Assembly: GCF_030553055.1 (NCBI RefSeq)
Contig: NZ_CP130713.1
Span: forward strand, 3,286,001-3,350,000
From: Streptomyces sp. XD-27
Lineage (GTDB): Bacteria; Actinomycetota; Actinomycetes; Streptomycetales; Streptomycetaceae
Direction: 5' to 3'
Length of the DNA: 64,000 nt
A model generated the notes under the pieces. It made no database searches. It saw only the letters and a list, made by a program, of their open reading frames with translations, and was not told where the DNA came from. A program made the position numbers and the translations under genes. Positions 44,008-54,707 of the stretch are shown here, piece by piece (position 1 is the stretch's first letter; each line of letters opens with the position of its first letter).

Positions 44008-44877
44008 TCAGCCGACATCGCCGATCCCGGCGGCGCGCTCGGCGGCCTCCACCACGTTGACGAGCAGCTGGGCGCGGGTCATCGGGCCGACGCCGCCGGG
44101 GTTCGGCGAGAGCCAGCCCGCGATCTCGGCGACGCCGGGGTGCACGTCACCGACGATCTTGCCGTTGGCGTCGCGCGAGACACCGACGTCCAGGACGGCC
44201 GCGCCCGGCTTGACGTCCTCGGGCTTGACCAGGTGCGGCACGCCCGCCGCGGCCACGATGATGTCCGCCCGCCGCAGGTGCGCGGCCAGGTCGCGGGTGC
44301 CGGTGTGGCACTGGGTCACGGTCGCGTTCTCGGAACGGCGGGTGAGCAGCAGCGGCATCGGGCGGCCGATCGTGACGCCGCGCCCGACCACCACCACCTC
44401 TGCGCCCGCGATCTCCACGCCGTGCTCGCGCAGCAGCGTGACGATGCCGTACGGGGTGCAGGGCAGCGGAGCCGGCTCGCCCAGGACCAGGCGGCCGAGG
44501 TTCATCGGGTGCAGGCCGTCCGCGTCCTTGGCGGGGTCCATCAGCTCCAGGACGCGGTTCTCGTCGATGCCCTTGGGCAGCGGCAGCTGGACGATGTACC
44601 CGGTGCACTCCGGGTCCTCGTTCAGCTCCCGGACGACCGCCTCGATCTCCTCCTGGGTGGCGGTGGCGGGCAGCTCGCGCTGGATCGAGGCGATGCCGAC
44701 CTGGGCGCAGTCGCGGTGCTTCCCGGCCACGTACTTCTGGCTGCCGACGTCGTCGCCCACCAGCAGCGTCCCCAGGCCGGGCGTGACGCCCTTCGCCTTC
44801 AGGACCTCGACACGGGTGGCGAGGTCGGCTTTGATCGCGGCCGCGGTGGCCTTGCCGTCAAGAATCTGGGCGGTCAT
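44008..44877 (-). CDS. folD: Methylenetetrahydrofolate dehydrogenase/cyclohydrolase
   Basis: A 289-aa bifunctional enzyme making 10-formyl-tetrahydrofolate from methylene-tetrahydrofolate. The substrate site is [17 protein letters not shown] (catalytic Lys in YVAGK near residue 53) and the NADP loop is [12 protein letters not shown], with [14 protein letters not shown] and [10 protein letters not shown] as usual. GGAGG lies upstream of the ATG. It follows purH by 42 nt, so the purN-purH-folD-DUF3017 genes form one operon that supplies and uses formyl-folate in purine synthesis. Confidence 0.96.
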   Translation of the reverse strand: MTAQILDGKATAAAIKADLATRVEVLKAKGVTPGLGTLLVGDDVGSQKYVAGKHRDCAQVGIASIQRELPATATQEEIEAVVRELNEDPECTGYIVQLPLPKGIDENRVLELMDPAKDADGLHPMNLGRLVLGEPAPLPCTPYGIVTLLREHGVEIAGAEVVVVGRGVTIGRPMPLLLTRRSENATVTQCHTGTRDLAAHLRRADIIVAAAGVPHLVKPEDVKPGAAVLDVGVSRDANGKIVGDVHPGVAEIAGWLSPNPGGVGPMTRAQLLVNVVEAAERAAGIGDVG

Positions 44878-44919
44878 AGGTCCATCCTCCCGGATGCCGG
44901 GATGTCGGTGTCCATCAGG

Positions 44920-46523
<1,604 letters not shown>

Positions 46524-46527
<4 letters not shown>

Positions 46528-47177
46528 GGGATCATTACCTTTCGTCCCTCAATGCGGTAGCTGTTGCGGGCCAGACGCCCTACGACATCGACGAGCAGCG
46601 AACGCTCGACTTCCTTGATCCGCTCGTGCAGCGCGGATTCGTCGTCCTCGTCCCGGACCTCGACCACGCCCTGGGCGATGATCGGGCCGGTGTCGACGCC
46701 GTCGTCGACGAAGTGGACGGTGCAGCCGGTCACCTTCGCGCCGTACGCGAGCGCGTCGCGTACGCCGTGGGCGCCGGGGAAGCTGGGCAGCAGCGCGGGA
46801 TGGGTGTTGACGAACCGGCCGCCGAAGCGGGCGAGGAACTCCCGGCCCACGATCTTCATGAACCCGGCCGAGACGACGAGGTCCGGGGCGTACGCGGCGG
46901 TCGCCTCCGCGAGCGCGCGATCCCAGGCGGCACGGTCGGCGTGGTCCTTGACCCGGCACACGAACGTGGGGATCCCGGCGCGCTCGGCGCGCTCCAGTCC
47001 GGCGATCTTGTCGCGGTCCGCGCCGACGGCGACGATCTGCGCGCCGTACCCGGCGGCACCCTGGTCGGCGATGGCGTCCAACAGCGCCTGCAGGTTCGTG
47101 CCCGAGCCGGAGACGAGGACGACGAGGCGGGCCGGAGCCGGGGAGGCCGGAGGTACGGAGGGAGGCGGGGAGGCCAC
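46524..47177 (-). CDS. purN: Phosphoribosylglycinamide formyltransferase
   Basis: A 217-aa GAR transformylase using 10-formyl-tetrahydrofolate. [16 protein letters not shown] opens the domain at residue ~20; catalytic residues are in [17 protein letters not shown] and [16 protein letters not shown]. The GTG start at 47177 gives the usual length; the frame stays open 63 bases upstream. Ribosome site weak. First gene of the purN-purH-folD operon. Confidence 0.94.
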
Positions 47178-47685
47178 GGCGGGGCTCTTTCTCGCTGACG
47201 GTGCGGTTTGTGTGGTCGTACAAGCCGACGCTGGTTTCAATTCCGGGGAACTCTACGAAGCCGCCGACCGTCAGCAACGATACCGGCACTTCACGCGGCC
47301 CCCACGGGACGGGGGCGGACGCGAGAGGTAGCGTCTGGGCAGGCAGTCCCACCGGCAGCCGGTGCGGACCGCCGACACGTCAAGGAGCGGTGCGCGGACG
47401 CGCGTGATCCCGTACGCCGGTACAGGTGCGTACGCCGGTCCACGCGCGATCGCGTCGCGCCGTCGCGTACGCGCCCCCGTGCCGGATCGCGTGCGGGCAT
47501 ACCGCGCGGCCACCGGACCCCGTACCGTGCCCGGGGGTGCACGACGACGACACGACGTCGACGCCACGACGTGCAGGACGTGCAGGACGACGACACAAGG
47601 GGAAGACACACTCCACATGCCGGACCGACGCCGCCGCGCGGCTCACTCCCCCACACCGACCCCCGACCTCGCCGGGGGTGTGGCG
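47178..47685. other. 508-bp intergenic region before the DUF4190-like gene
   Basis: Holds the promoter region of purN on minus and of the DUF4190-like gene on plus. It contains scattered TACGCCGGT repeats (around 47413-47440) and CGACGACACGACG-type repeats (around 47540-47600). No riboswitch motif of the ZTP kind was found here, although purH is a known target in other bacteria. ATG 47617 could extend the next gene. Confidence 0.5.
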
Positions 47686-48590
47686 ATGAGGCGCGCCAGC
47701 ACGCCGCCCGCAGCGCTGCTGCGGGAGCGGCAGTCGCCGTCCTCCTCCGCCCCGCGGGGCGGCCAGGACGAGCACAACCCGTTCGCCCCGCCGCCCGAGG
47801 GCGCCCCGGACCAGCCCTGGCAGCCACGCCACCCGGCGGGCGGCCGCGAGGGCGCGGCCCCGGGAGCCGACGGCGGCGGACAGGGAGACGGACACGGGGG
47901 TGGCAACGGGCACGGCCCCGGGAGCGACGGCTCCGGCGGCCAGGACCCGCAGCAGCCGCAACCGCCGCAGCAGCCGCCGACCTGGGGCAGCCAGTGGAGC
48001 AGCCGCCAGCCCGGACGGCAGAGCGGCGGCTTCGGCAACGGCGGCTGGGGCGGCTCCGGTGGGTCCGGCGGCTCCGGTGGGCCGGGCGGCAGCCGTCCCC
48101 CCGGCCCGAACGGCCGGCGCGGCTCCGGCGGACTGCGCTGGGACCCGAAGGACCCGGCCCAGCGGCGGGCCCGTTATGCCCTGCTGGCCGGTATGTGGGC
48201 GTTCTTCTTCGCGCTGTTCAGCCTGCCGGAGATCGCGCTGCTGCTGGGCGCGCTGGCCACGTACTGGGGCATCAGCTCCCTGCGCGCCAAGCCGCGGCGC
48301 GCCGCGCAGCCGGGCGGAGCCGCCGTGGACGCCCCGCCACCCGCCCCCGACGCGGCCCGCGCCGCGCTCCCGGCCCCCGCAGCGGCTCGAAGCCGCAGGC
48401 GACGGCGGCGATCAGCGGCCTGGTGACGGGCGGCATCGCGCTCGCGATCGTGGCGGCGACGTTCAGCTCCCAACTGATCTACAGCGACTACTACTCGTGC
48501 GTGGACGACGCGCTGACGCAGAAGTCGCGCCAGGCGTGCGAGGACATCCTGCCGAAGCACCTCCGCCCGCTGCTGAGCGCGGACGACTGA
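47686..48590 (+). pseudogene. DUF4190-like membrane protein, frameshifted
   Basis: The N-terminal half is Gly/Gln/Pro-rich ([18 protein letters not shown]; later a long Gly-rich run). It is followed by a membrane region ([42 protein letters not shown]), a pattern of DUF4190-type proteins. The second half is in the next frame: [28 protein letters not shown] with [13 protein letters not shown] and the C-terminus LRPLLSADD. One missing base between ~48340 and 48390 explains the break. If repaired the protein is ~300 aa with two membrane helices. The start is uncertain. Confidence 0.7.
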
Positions 48591-48747
48591 CCCGACGCGG
48601 GTCCACCGGGCCGTACCGCGCCTGCCCGGATGGCCCCCGGGCGCAGCCGATCCTCAACTGCCGACCGGGTGGTGGCACCGATGTGCGGCTCCGCCGCGTG
48701 GGGCCTGGGGCGGAGCACCAGTTCGGGAAGGTGGGGGTCCCCCCACG

Positions 48748-48776
48748 CCCTCAAGGGCGTAGGGGGAGGGACGGGC
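48748..48776. terminator. Hairpin between the DUF4190-like and DUF6350 genes
   Basis: CCCCCCACGCCC and GGGCGTAGGGGG pair across a TCAA loop with one mismatch. The two flanking genes converge here. I recall very similar hairpins as dispersed intergenic elements in Streptomyces. Confidence 0.75.
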
Positions 48777-48798
48777 AACAGAGACCGGCAGCGCGGCG

Positions 48799-50688
48799 TC
48801 ACGGGAACCGGTCCTCGTCGGTGAACGGTTCCACGAACACCGGGGCCCTGGTCGGCTCCGGCGGACCCGCGTCGCGCGCGTCGTCCGCCGGTGGCCGCAA
48901 GCGGACCTCGTCCCGCCGGTACAGGCGCCGGCGGCGTCCGGCGGGCGCGGCGCCGCCGCCCGTCGGCCCGCCACTGGCAGGGGGCCCGGCGGGCGCAAGG
49001 GCCGCGGTCCGGGGCTCGGCGGCTGCCGAGCCGGCGGGCGCCGGAGCCGAGCCCGGATCGCTCGCGGAACCCGGGACACCGGCGGAGCCGGCCATGTCCG
49101 CCGCCCCCGTGCCCGCCCCCGCGCCCGCCTCCGTACGCCGCCCGAGCGTGATCAGCCGCGCGCAGCTGTCCCACACGCGCCCCCGCCCGCGCCTCTGACC
49201 CGACGCCCGCCCCTGACCCGACGCGCGCCGCTCCCGCGCGCGCGCCGACGCGGCGCGCATGCTCAGCCACCAACGCACCAACAGCGCGCCCGGGATCCCG
49301 ATCAACGCCGTCCAACCCGCCGCCACGGGCCCCACCGCCCACCAGCTCGGGCCGAAGTCCGCCAGCCGCCCGGTGCCCACGGGGCCGCTCGCGAGGCCGG
49401 CGAGGAAGGCCATGGCGACACCGCAGCCCGCCGCGGCCAGGACCGCCGTCAGCGCCGTACGCCGCAGGCTCCACGCCCCCCGCCCCGCCGCCCCACCGCC
49501 CTGGCCGCCGCTTCGGTGGCCGTTGTGCGGACGAGGACGACCGCTCCTCGTATGGCCGCTGCCGCGGTGGCTGTCCTGGGCGACGAAGACCGCCACCGAG
49601 ACCCCTGCCGCGATCGGCACCAGCCCCGCGAGCAGGCCGTGCAGCGTCCCGTCCGCGGCGTTCGCGCCGGGCAGCGCGGCGAGCAGCGGGAAGTTCGGCG
49701 GGGCCGGATGGTCCGTCACGGCGAGCGGGGCGAACGCGCTGCCCGCGCCCACGGTGAACCCCGGCCCCAGCCCGTACGCCGTACCCCAGACCACGGCGTT
49801 CGGCAGCAGCGTCACGCTGAGCAGCAGCACCGCGAAGCGGCCCGACCAGTCGTGGGTGAGCTGCGCGAACGCCCCGCTCATCGGCCCCACATGGCACACC
49901 ATCGACAGCGCGGTCAGCAGCGCGCCGCCCGCCACCGCCGCGAGCGTCGCGCCCGCCGCGGCGCGGGCGGCGGCGAGCAGGCAGGTGCGCGGCAGCCAGG
50001 CGGGGGGCCGCCACGCGGCGACCTGGTCGCCGCCGGGGACGCGGACCAGCGCACCGCGCACGGCGGTGGGCAGCAGCCCGTACGGACGGCCGCACCCGGC
50101 CCACGCGCCCACCGCCGCGACGGCGAACGTGACCACGGGCAGCCGCAGCAGCGCGCCGAACGGCTCGACGTGCACCGGGCCCTCCGCCCCGTAGACCACC
50201 GCCGCCAACCCGACCACCAGATATCCGGCGGACACCCAGAGGATGGCGCGGCGCGGCACGAGCGGCGGTGTCGACAGGGCGAGTTCGGCGGGGGGCGAGG
50301 GGGTGGTTCCGGGGACGGCGACCGGCTCGGGCGGTTCGAGGGCGTGCCGGGCGGCCCGGTAGAGCAGCCAGCACGGCAGGGCGCTGAGCAGCAGCGGCGT
50401 CAGGCCGATGGGCGCCGGGTCGCCGGACAGCGTCTCCGTACGGACGAGTTCGGCGCCGTGGGCGAGCAGCCACAGGTCGGCGGCGAGGTGGAGCGCGCCG
50501 CTGAATCCGCTGTCGGGGTACGGCGAGGCGATCCACAGCAGGAGCACGGCGACGGCGAGCACGCCGAGGCCGAGCCCCGCGGCCACGGCCCCGCAGAAGA
50601 AGGCCTGGCCGACGGCGCTCGAATCACGGGCCGCCACGGGGAGGCCGGGCGAGGACAGCGACGGGCTGTGGTCGGTCGTCCGGGTCAC
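48799..50688 (-). CDS. DUF6350 integral membrane protein
   Basis: A 629-aa polytopic membrane protein with about ten hydrophobic segments in residues 25-470, matching DUF6350, a conserved actinobacterial family encoded beside purN and sucCD. The C-terminal ~150 residues are an Ala/Pro/Gly/Arg-rich tail ending in PVFVEPFTDEDRFP. The GTG start has a weak ribosome site. Function unknown; the conserved position next to purine and TCA genes is known, its meaning is not. Confidence 0.82.
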   Translation of the reverse strand: MTRTTDHSPSLSSPGLPVAARDSSAVGQAFFCGAVAAGLGLGVLAVAVLLLWIASPYPDSGFSGALHLAADLWLLAHGAELVRTETLSGDPAPIGLTPLLLSALPCWLLYRAARHALEPPEPVAVPGTTPSPPAELALSTPPLVPRRAILWVSAGYLVVGLAAVVYGAEGPVHVEPFGALLRLPVVTFAVAAVGAWAGCGRPYGLLPTAVRGALVRVPGGDQVAAWRPPAWLPRTCLLAAARAAAGATLAAVAGGALLTALSMVCHVGPMSGAFAQLTHDWSGRFAVLLLSVTLLPNAVVWGTAYGLGPGFTVGAGSAFAPLAVTDHPAPPNFPLLAALPGANAADGTLHGLLAGLVPIAAGVSVAVFVAQDSHRGSGHTRSGRPRPHNGHRSGGQGGGAAGRGAWSLRRTALTAVLAAAGCGVAMAFLAGLASGPVGTGRLADFGPSWWAVGPVAAGWTALIGIPGALLVRWWLSMRAASARARERRASGQGRASGQRRGRGRVWDSCARLITLGRRTEAGAGAGTGAADMAGSAGVPGSASDPGSAPAPAGSAAAEPRTAALAPAGPPASGGPTGGGAAPAGRRRRLYRRDEVRLRPPADDARDAGPPEPTRAPVFVEPFTDEDRFP

Positions 50689-50831
50689 GTGGTCATGCTG
50701 CCAAGAACATCCGTTTCATCCCCGCAGCGGGCGAATAATCGCCGTGTCGCCGAATATGTAGCTATGCGTATTTTTGTACGGGTTGGCGGGTCGGCCGGGG
50801 GACGCTGGATACGAGCCGGGGAGCACGGGAT

Positions 50832-51765
50832 ATGACGCGCGCCGGCAGACCCGGTGGGCGGCCGGACGGACGTGGTCCCCACGCGGGTTCGAGGACGGCG
50901 GCACGGAGGCGACCGGGGCGGCCGCCCGCTGGTGCCGCACGCGCCCCGTCCCCCTCCTCGCCCCCGTCCCCGCCCCCGCCCTCGTCTCCCTCTCCGTCGC
51001 CGGATGACGAGGACACGATCCCTCTGCCGGTGATCAGCGAACCGGCCGACATGGAGCCACGGACCACCCGGTCAGCCGAAACCGAAGCGGCGGTCATCGG
51101 GCCCTTGGCCGAACAGACCGCGGCCGCCGAGGAGGCGCGCCCTCAGACGGCGCAGGCGGCGGCGCGCGAAGGGCCGACCGGCTCAGCCGCCGCCCCGAGC
51201 CCCGGGACCGATGTCGCCCCCAGCCCCGGGACCGATGCCGAGGCCGGCACCGCCCGCGCCCGTGCTGCCCCGGCCGGGCCCGCCGAGGCGTTCGACGCGC
51301 TCTACGCCCGCCACGCCGCGGCGCTGACCCACCAGACGTACCTGCTCACGGGCTCTGCGACCGCCGCCCGGCGCGCGGTCGAGTGCGCCTTCCGACGGGC
51401 CTGGCAGCACTGGCCGGAGGTGGCCGTCGACGGCGACCCGGCGGGCTGGATACGGGCCGCCGCGTACGAGTACGCGCTGTCCCCGTGGCGGCCACGGCAC
51501 CGGCGCGACGCGCCGGCACGGCAGCCGCTGTTCGACGCGCTGCTGTGCCTGCCCCGCTCCTACCGCCGCGCGCTGCTCCTCTACGACGGCGTGGGCCTCG
51601 GCCTCCCCGAGACCGCCGCCGAGTCCGAGGCGACCACGCGCGCCACCGCGAACCGGCTGACGCACGCGTACGACGTACTCGCCGAGCGGCTGCCGGAGCT
51701 ACGGGAGGCGGCGCCCGCTGGAGGCTCCCAGCGGCCGCGCTGGGGAGGAGTCCGATCGTGCGTGA
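50832..51765 (+). CDS. Sigma-factor-like protein, probably frameshifted near its end
   Basis: After a disordered Pro/Ser/Ala-rich head (~155 residues, with PSPGTD repeats) comes a sigma-70 region 2/4-like part: EAFDALYARHAAALTHQTYLLTGSATAARRAVECAFRRAWQHWP and LPRSYRRALLLYDGVGLGLPETAAESEATTRATANRLTHAY. The helix-turn-helix part is present. The frame then runs on without sense into sucD, so an indel near 51700-51760 is likely. One repair ends at TGA 51763-51765 (ESDRA); another joins it to the next frame. GGGGAG precedes the ATG. Confidence 0.65.
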
Positions 51766-52036
51766 GCGGCTGGCCGAGTTGGCGGATCCCCCGCCGATGC
51801 GTACGCGGGAGGCGCGGGCCGTACGGCTGGCGGGCGAGCGTGCCGCGCGGCGGTGGACGCGGGCGGCGCTCGGGCTCACGGCCGCGCTCGCGGCGGGAAC
51901 ATGGCTGGCGACGGCGATCACGCCCGACGCCGGCGAACCCGCGTCGGAGCCGCCACCCCCTACGCCGACGGCACCGACCGCGCCCCCCAACCCCCCGCAC
52001 GCGGAGCAGCACCCTCTCCCCCGCCCGACCCCCTGA
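51758..52036 (+). CDS. Small membrane protein or C-terminal part of the sigma-like protein
   Basis: GTG at 51758 has an excellent ribosome site (GGGGAGGAG, spacing seven). The product, ~92 aa, starts RERLAELADPPP, has one membrane helix (WTRAALGLTAALAAGTWLATA) and ends in a Pro/Thr-rich tail. It may be a separate anti-sigma-like membrane protein overlapping the previous gene by eight bases. Alternatively, one missing base would make it the C-terminus of that gene. The ribosome site favours the first, the frame offset (-1, as in other genes here) the second. Confidence 0.5.
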   Translation: MRERLAELADPPPMRTREARAVRLAGERAARRWTRAALGLTAALAAGTWLATAITPDAGEPASEPPPPTPTAPTAPPNPPHAEQHPLPRPTP

Positions 52037-52146
52037 CCGGTCCCGACGGCAGAGCCCGTGCGCCGACCCGACCGCCCCCCACCGTGGTGCGGCCGGACCG
52101 GCGGTGCCCTTTCCCACCGACGGCCCGCACACAGGCTCGTACGCCA

Positions 52147-52187
52147 AAGGGGCGTGGCCCGCACCTGTCGGTGCGGGCCACGCCCTT
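52147..52187. terminator. Hairpin between the sigma-like gene and sucD
   Basis: GGGCGTGGCCCGCACC and GGTGCGGGCCACGCCC form a 16-bp perfect stem with a TGTC loop; it separates converging genes. Confidence 0.9.
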
Positions 52188-52215
52188 ACCCTCGTGACGG
52201 CATACAGCCGAAAGC

Positions 52216-53100
52216 TCAGCCGGCGAGCGCCGCCCGCGCCAGACGCGCGGTCTCGGACGGCGTCTTGCCGACCTTCACGCCCGCGGCCTCCAGGGCCTCC
52301 TTCTTCGCCTGGGCCGTGCCGGAGGAGCCGGAGACGATGGCGCCGGCGTGGCCCATGGTCTTGCCCTCGGGCGCGGTGAAGCCCGCGACGTAGCCGACGA
52401 CCGGCTTGGTCACGTTCTTGGCGATGAAGTCCGCGGCCCGCTCCTCGGCGTCGCCGCCGATCTCGCCGATCATCACGATCAGCTCGGTGTCGGGGTCGGC
52501 CTCGAACGCGGCCAGGGCGTCGATGTGGGTGGTGCCGATGATCGGGTCACCGCCGATGCCGACGCACGACGAGAAGCCGATGTCGCGCAGCTCGTACATC
52601 ATCTGGTAGGTCAGCGTGCCGGACTTGGACACGAGACCGATGCGGCCGGGCTTGGTGATGTCGGCCGGGATGATGCCCGCGTTGGACTGGCCCGGCGTGA
52701 TCAGACCCGGGCAGTTCGGGCCGATGATGCGGGTCTTGCTGCCCTTGGCCTGGGCGTGCGCCCAGAACGCGGCGGTGTCGTGGACCGCGATGCCCTCGGT
52801 GATCACGACGGCCAGCGGGATCTCGGCGTCGATCGCCTCGATGACCGCGTCCTTGGTGAACTTCTCCGGGACGAAGATGACCGTGACGTCCGCACCGGTC
52901 TTCTCGATGGCCTCGGCCACGGTGCCGAACACCGGGACCTCGTTGCCGTCGAAGTCGACGGAGGTGCCGGCCTTGCGCGGGTTCACACCGCCGACGATGT
53001 TCGTGCCAGAGGCGAGCATCCGGCGGGTGTGCTTCTGACCCTCGGAGCCGGTCATGCCCTGGACGATGACCTTGGATTCCTTGGTGAGGAAGATAGCCAT
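52216..53100 (-). CDS. sucD: Succinyl-CoA synthetase, alpha subunit
   Basis: A 294-aa subunit that binds CoA and carries the phosphohistidine. The CoA site is [15 protein letters not shown] near residue 16, and [19 protein letters not shown] and the active His251 in [12 protein letters not shown] follow. It makes ATP or GTP from succinyl-CoA in the TCA cycle with SucC. It follows sucC by 22 nt and ends at a hairpin. Confidence 0.97.
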   Translation of the reverse strand: MAIFLTKESKVIVQGMTGSEGQKHTRRMLASGTNIVGGVNPRKAGTSVDFDGNEVPVFGTVAEAIEKTGADVTVIFVPEKFTKDAVIEAIDAEIPLAVVITEGIAVHDTAAFWAHAQAKGSKTRIIGPNCPGLITPGQSNAGIIPADITKPGRIGLVSKSGTLTYQMMYELRDIGFSSCVGIGGDPIIGTTHIDALAAFEADPDTELIVMIGEIGGDAEERAADFIAKNVTKPVVGYVAGFTAPEGKTMGHAGAIVSGSSGTAQAKKEALEAAGVKVGKTPSETARLARAALAG

Positions 53101-53122
53101 GGTGTTGGTGTCCTCGTCCTTC

Positions 53123-54298
53123 TTACTTCGCAGCCAGCTCGGCGGCGCGCTCGGCGGCGCCGTCCATGGTGTCCACCTGCTGCACCAGCGGGTGGTTCGC
53201 GTCGGTCAGGATCTTGCGGCCCAGCTCGGCGTTGTTGCCGTCGAGGCGCACGACCAGCGGCTTGCTGACGTCCTCGCCCTTGGACTTGAGCAGCTCCAGG
53301 GCCTGCACGATGCCGTTGGCGACCGCGTCGCAGGCGGTGATGCCACCGAAGACGTTGACGAAGACGGACTTGACGTCCGGGTCGCCGAGGATGATCTCGA
53401 GGCCGTTGGCCATCACCTCGGCGGAGGCGCCACCGCCGATGTCGAGGAAGTTGGCGGGCTTGACGTTGCCGTGCGCCTCACCGGCGTACGCGACGACGTC
53501 GAGGGTGCTCATGACGAGACCCGCGCCGTTGCCGATGATGCCGACCTCGCCGTCGAGCTTGACGTAGTTCAGGCCCTTGGCCTTGGCCGCGGCCTCCAGC
53601 GGGTTGGCGGACGCCTTGTCCTCCAGCTCGGCGAAGTCCGGGTGGCGGAACTCGGCGTTCGCGTCCAGGGAGACCTTGCCGTCGAGGGCGAGGACGTCAC
53701 CGGAGGCGACCTTGGCCAGCGGGTTGACCTCGACGAGGAGCGCGTCCTCGGCGATGAAGGTCTTCCACAGGGTCACCAGGACCTCGGCGACCTTCTCGGC
53801 GACGTCGGCCGGGAACTTGGCCTGGGCGACGATCTCGCGGGCCTTCTCGATCGAGACGCCCTCGATGGCGTCGACCGGGACCTTCGCGAGCTTCTCGGGC
53901 GTCGTCGCCGCGACTTCCTCGATGTCCATGCCGCCCGCGACCGAGGCCATGGCCAGGAAGGTGCGGTTGGTGCGGTCGAGGAGGTACGAGACGTAGTACT
54001 CCTCGACGATCTCCGGAGCGGTCTCGGCGATCATCACCTTGTGGACCGTGTGGCCCTTGATGTCCATGCCGAGGATGTCCGTCGCGCGGGCGACGGCCTC
54101 GTCCGGGGTGGCGGCCAGCTTCACGCCGCCGGCCTTGCCTCGGCCACCGACCTTCACCTGGGCCTTGACGACCGACTTGCCGCCCAAGCGCTCAGTCGCC
54201 GCGCGCGCCGCCTCAGGCGTGTCGATGACTTCACCGGCCAGCACCGGTACACCGTGCTTGGCGAAGAGGTCCCTCGCCTGGTACTCGAACAGGTCCAC
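53123..54298 (-). CDS. sucC: Succinyl-CoA synthetase, beta subunit
   Basis: A 391-aa ATP-grasp subunit. The N-terminus [35 protein letters not shown] and the C-terminal [16 protein letters not shown] with [14 protein letters not shown] identify it. GTG start at 54298 with a GGGA-rich ribosome site. First gene of the sucCD operon. The upstream region contains a match to the Crp/GlxR-type site at 54479-54492. Confidence 0.97.
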   Translation of the reverse strand: MDLFEYQARDLFAKHGVPVLAGEVIDTPEAARAATERLGGKSVVKAQVKVGGRGKAGGVKLAATPDEAVARATDILGMDIKGHTVHKVMIAETAPEIVEEYYVSYLLDRTNRTFLAMASVAGGMDIEEVAATTPEKLAKVPVDAIEGVSIEKAREIVAQAKFPADVAEKVAEVLVTLWKTFIAEDALLVEVNPLAKVASGDVLALDGKVSLDANAEFRHPDFAELEDKASANPLEAAAKAKGLNYVKLDGEVGIIGNGAGLVMSTLDVVAYAGEAHGNVKPANFLDIGGGASAEVMANGLEIILGDPDVKSVFVNVFGGITACDAVANGIVQALELLKSKGEDVSKPLVVRLDGNNAELGRKILTDANHPLVQQVDTMDGAAERAAELAAK

Positions 54299-54478
54299 GC
54301 GCGTCCGTCCCTTTTCCCTGAATTCGCGGTTCGTTGTCTGCGCGGGCGTGCCGCGGTGGCAGCGTGAGGACGCGATCTTTTACGAGGGCGGCACACGTGC
54401 GCCGGGTACGCGGCATGTCCGTCTGGCAGGTTATCCCCGCCGGAGGTGGGTCCCTAAATCACAGGTCACACTCGCGCG

Positions 54479-54492
54479 GTGATTACAGTCAC
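54479..54492. promoter_or_regulatory. Candidate Crp/GlxR-type site upstream of sucC
   Basis: GTGATTACAGTCAC fits the Streptomyces Crp pattern GTG-N6-GNCAC, and on minus it reads TGTGACTGTAATCACC, close to the corynebacterial GlxR site TGTGA-N6-TCACA. It lies ~180 bp before the sucC start. Confidence 0.5.
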
Positions 54493-54542
54493 AGAGCCCG
54501 GCGGGGCCACCGGCACCGGGAACTGAGGTCGCGGGCATGCGA

Positions 54543-54582
54543 CGGCCGGGCAACCCTGTCCCCAAACAGGGCTGCCCGGCCG
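54543..54582 (-). terminator. Hairpin downstream of the repeat-protein gene
   Basis: CGGCCGGGCAACCCTGT and ACAGGGCTGCCCGGCCG pair over 17 bp with one mismatch around a CCCCAA loop; it is placed to end minus-strand transcription from the secreted repeat gene. Confidence 0.75.
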
Positions 54583-54707
54583 GTGTCGCGGGCGCCGTTC
54601 GGCCGTACCGCCGTACGACCGAATGGCGGAGGGGGCGCTGCGGGCTCGTGCCCTACGGCCCCGGGGGTGCCTCCCCAAGGGGAGTCACCTCAGAGGGATC
54701 AGAGAGA

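Larger units (their letters stand above)
54299..54707. other. Promoter region of sucCD and 3' region of the repeat protein gene
   Basis: The 409-bp region holds the sucC promoter (minus strand), a candidate Crp-type site at 54479-54492 and the hairpin at 54543-54582. Nearer the repeat gene there is a GGGGGTGCCTCCCC inverted repeat (around 54664-54678). No open frame with a ribosome site was seen. Confidence 0.5.

Noticed and set aside
47178..47420. Second ZTP riboswitch in front of purN-purH-folD
   Set aside because: Expected from known targets, but neither the GUGACUGGCG block nor the CCGCCUGGGCA block is present on the minus strand here.
51770..52379. Continuation of the sigma-like frame into sucD
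   Set aside because: The product is Arg/Pro-rich without motifs and would overlap a strong terminator and the sucD coding region.
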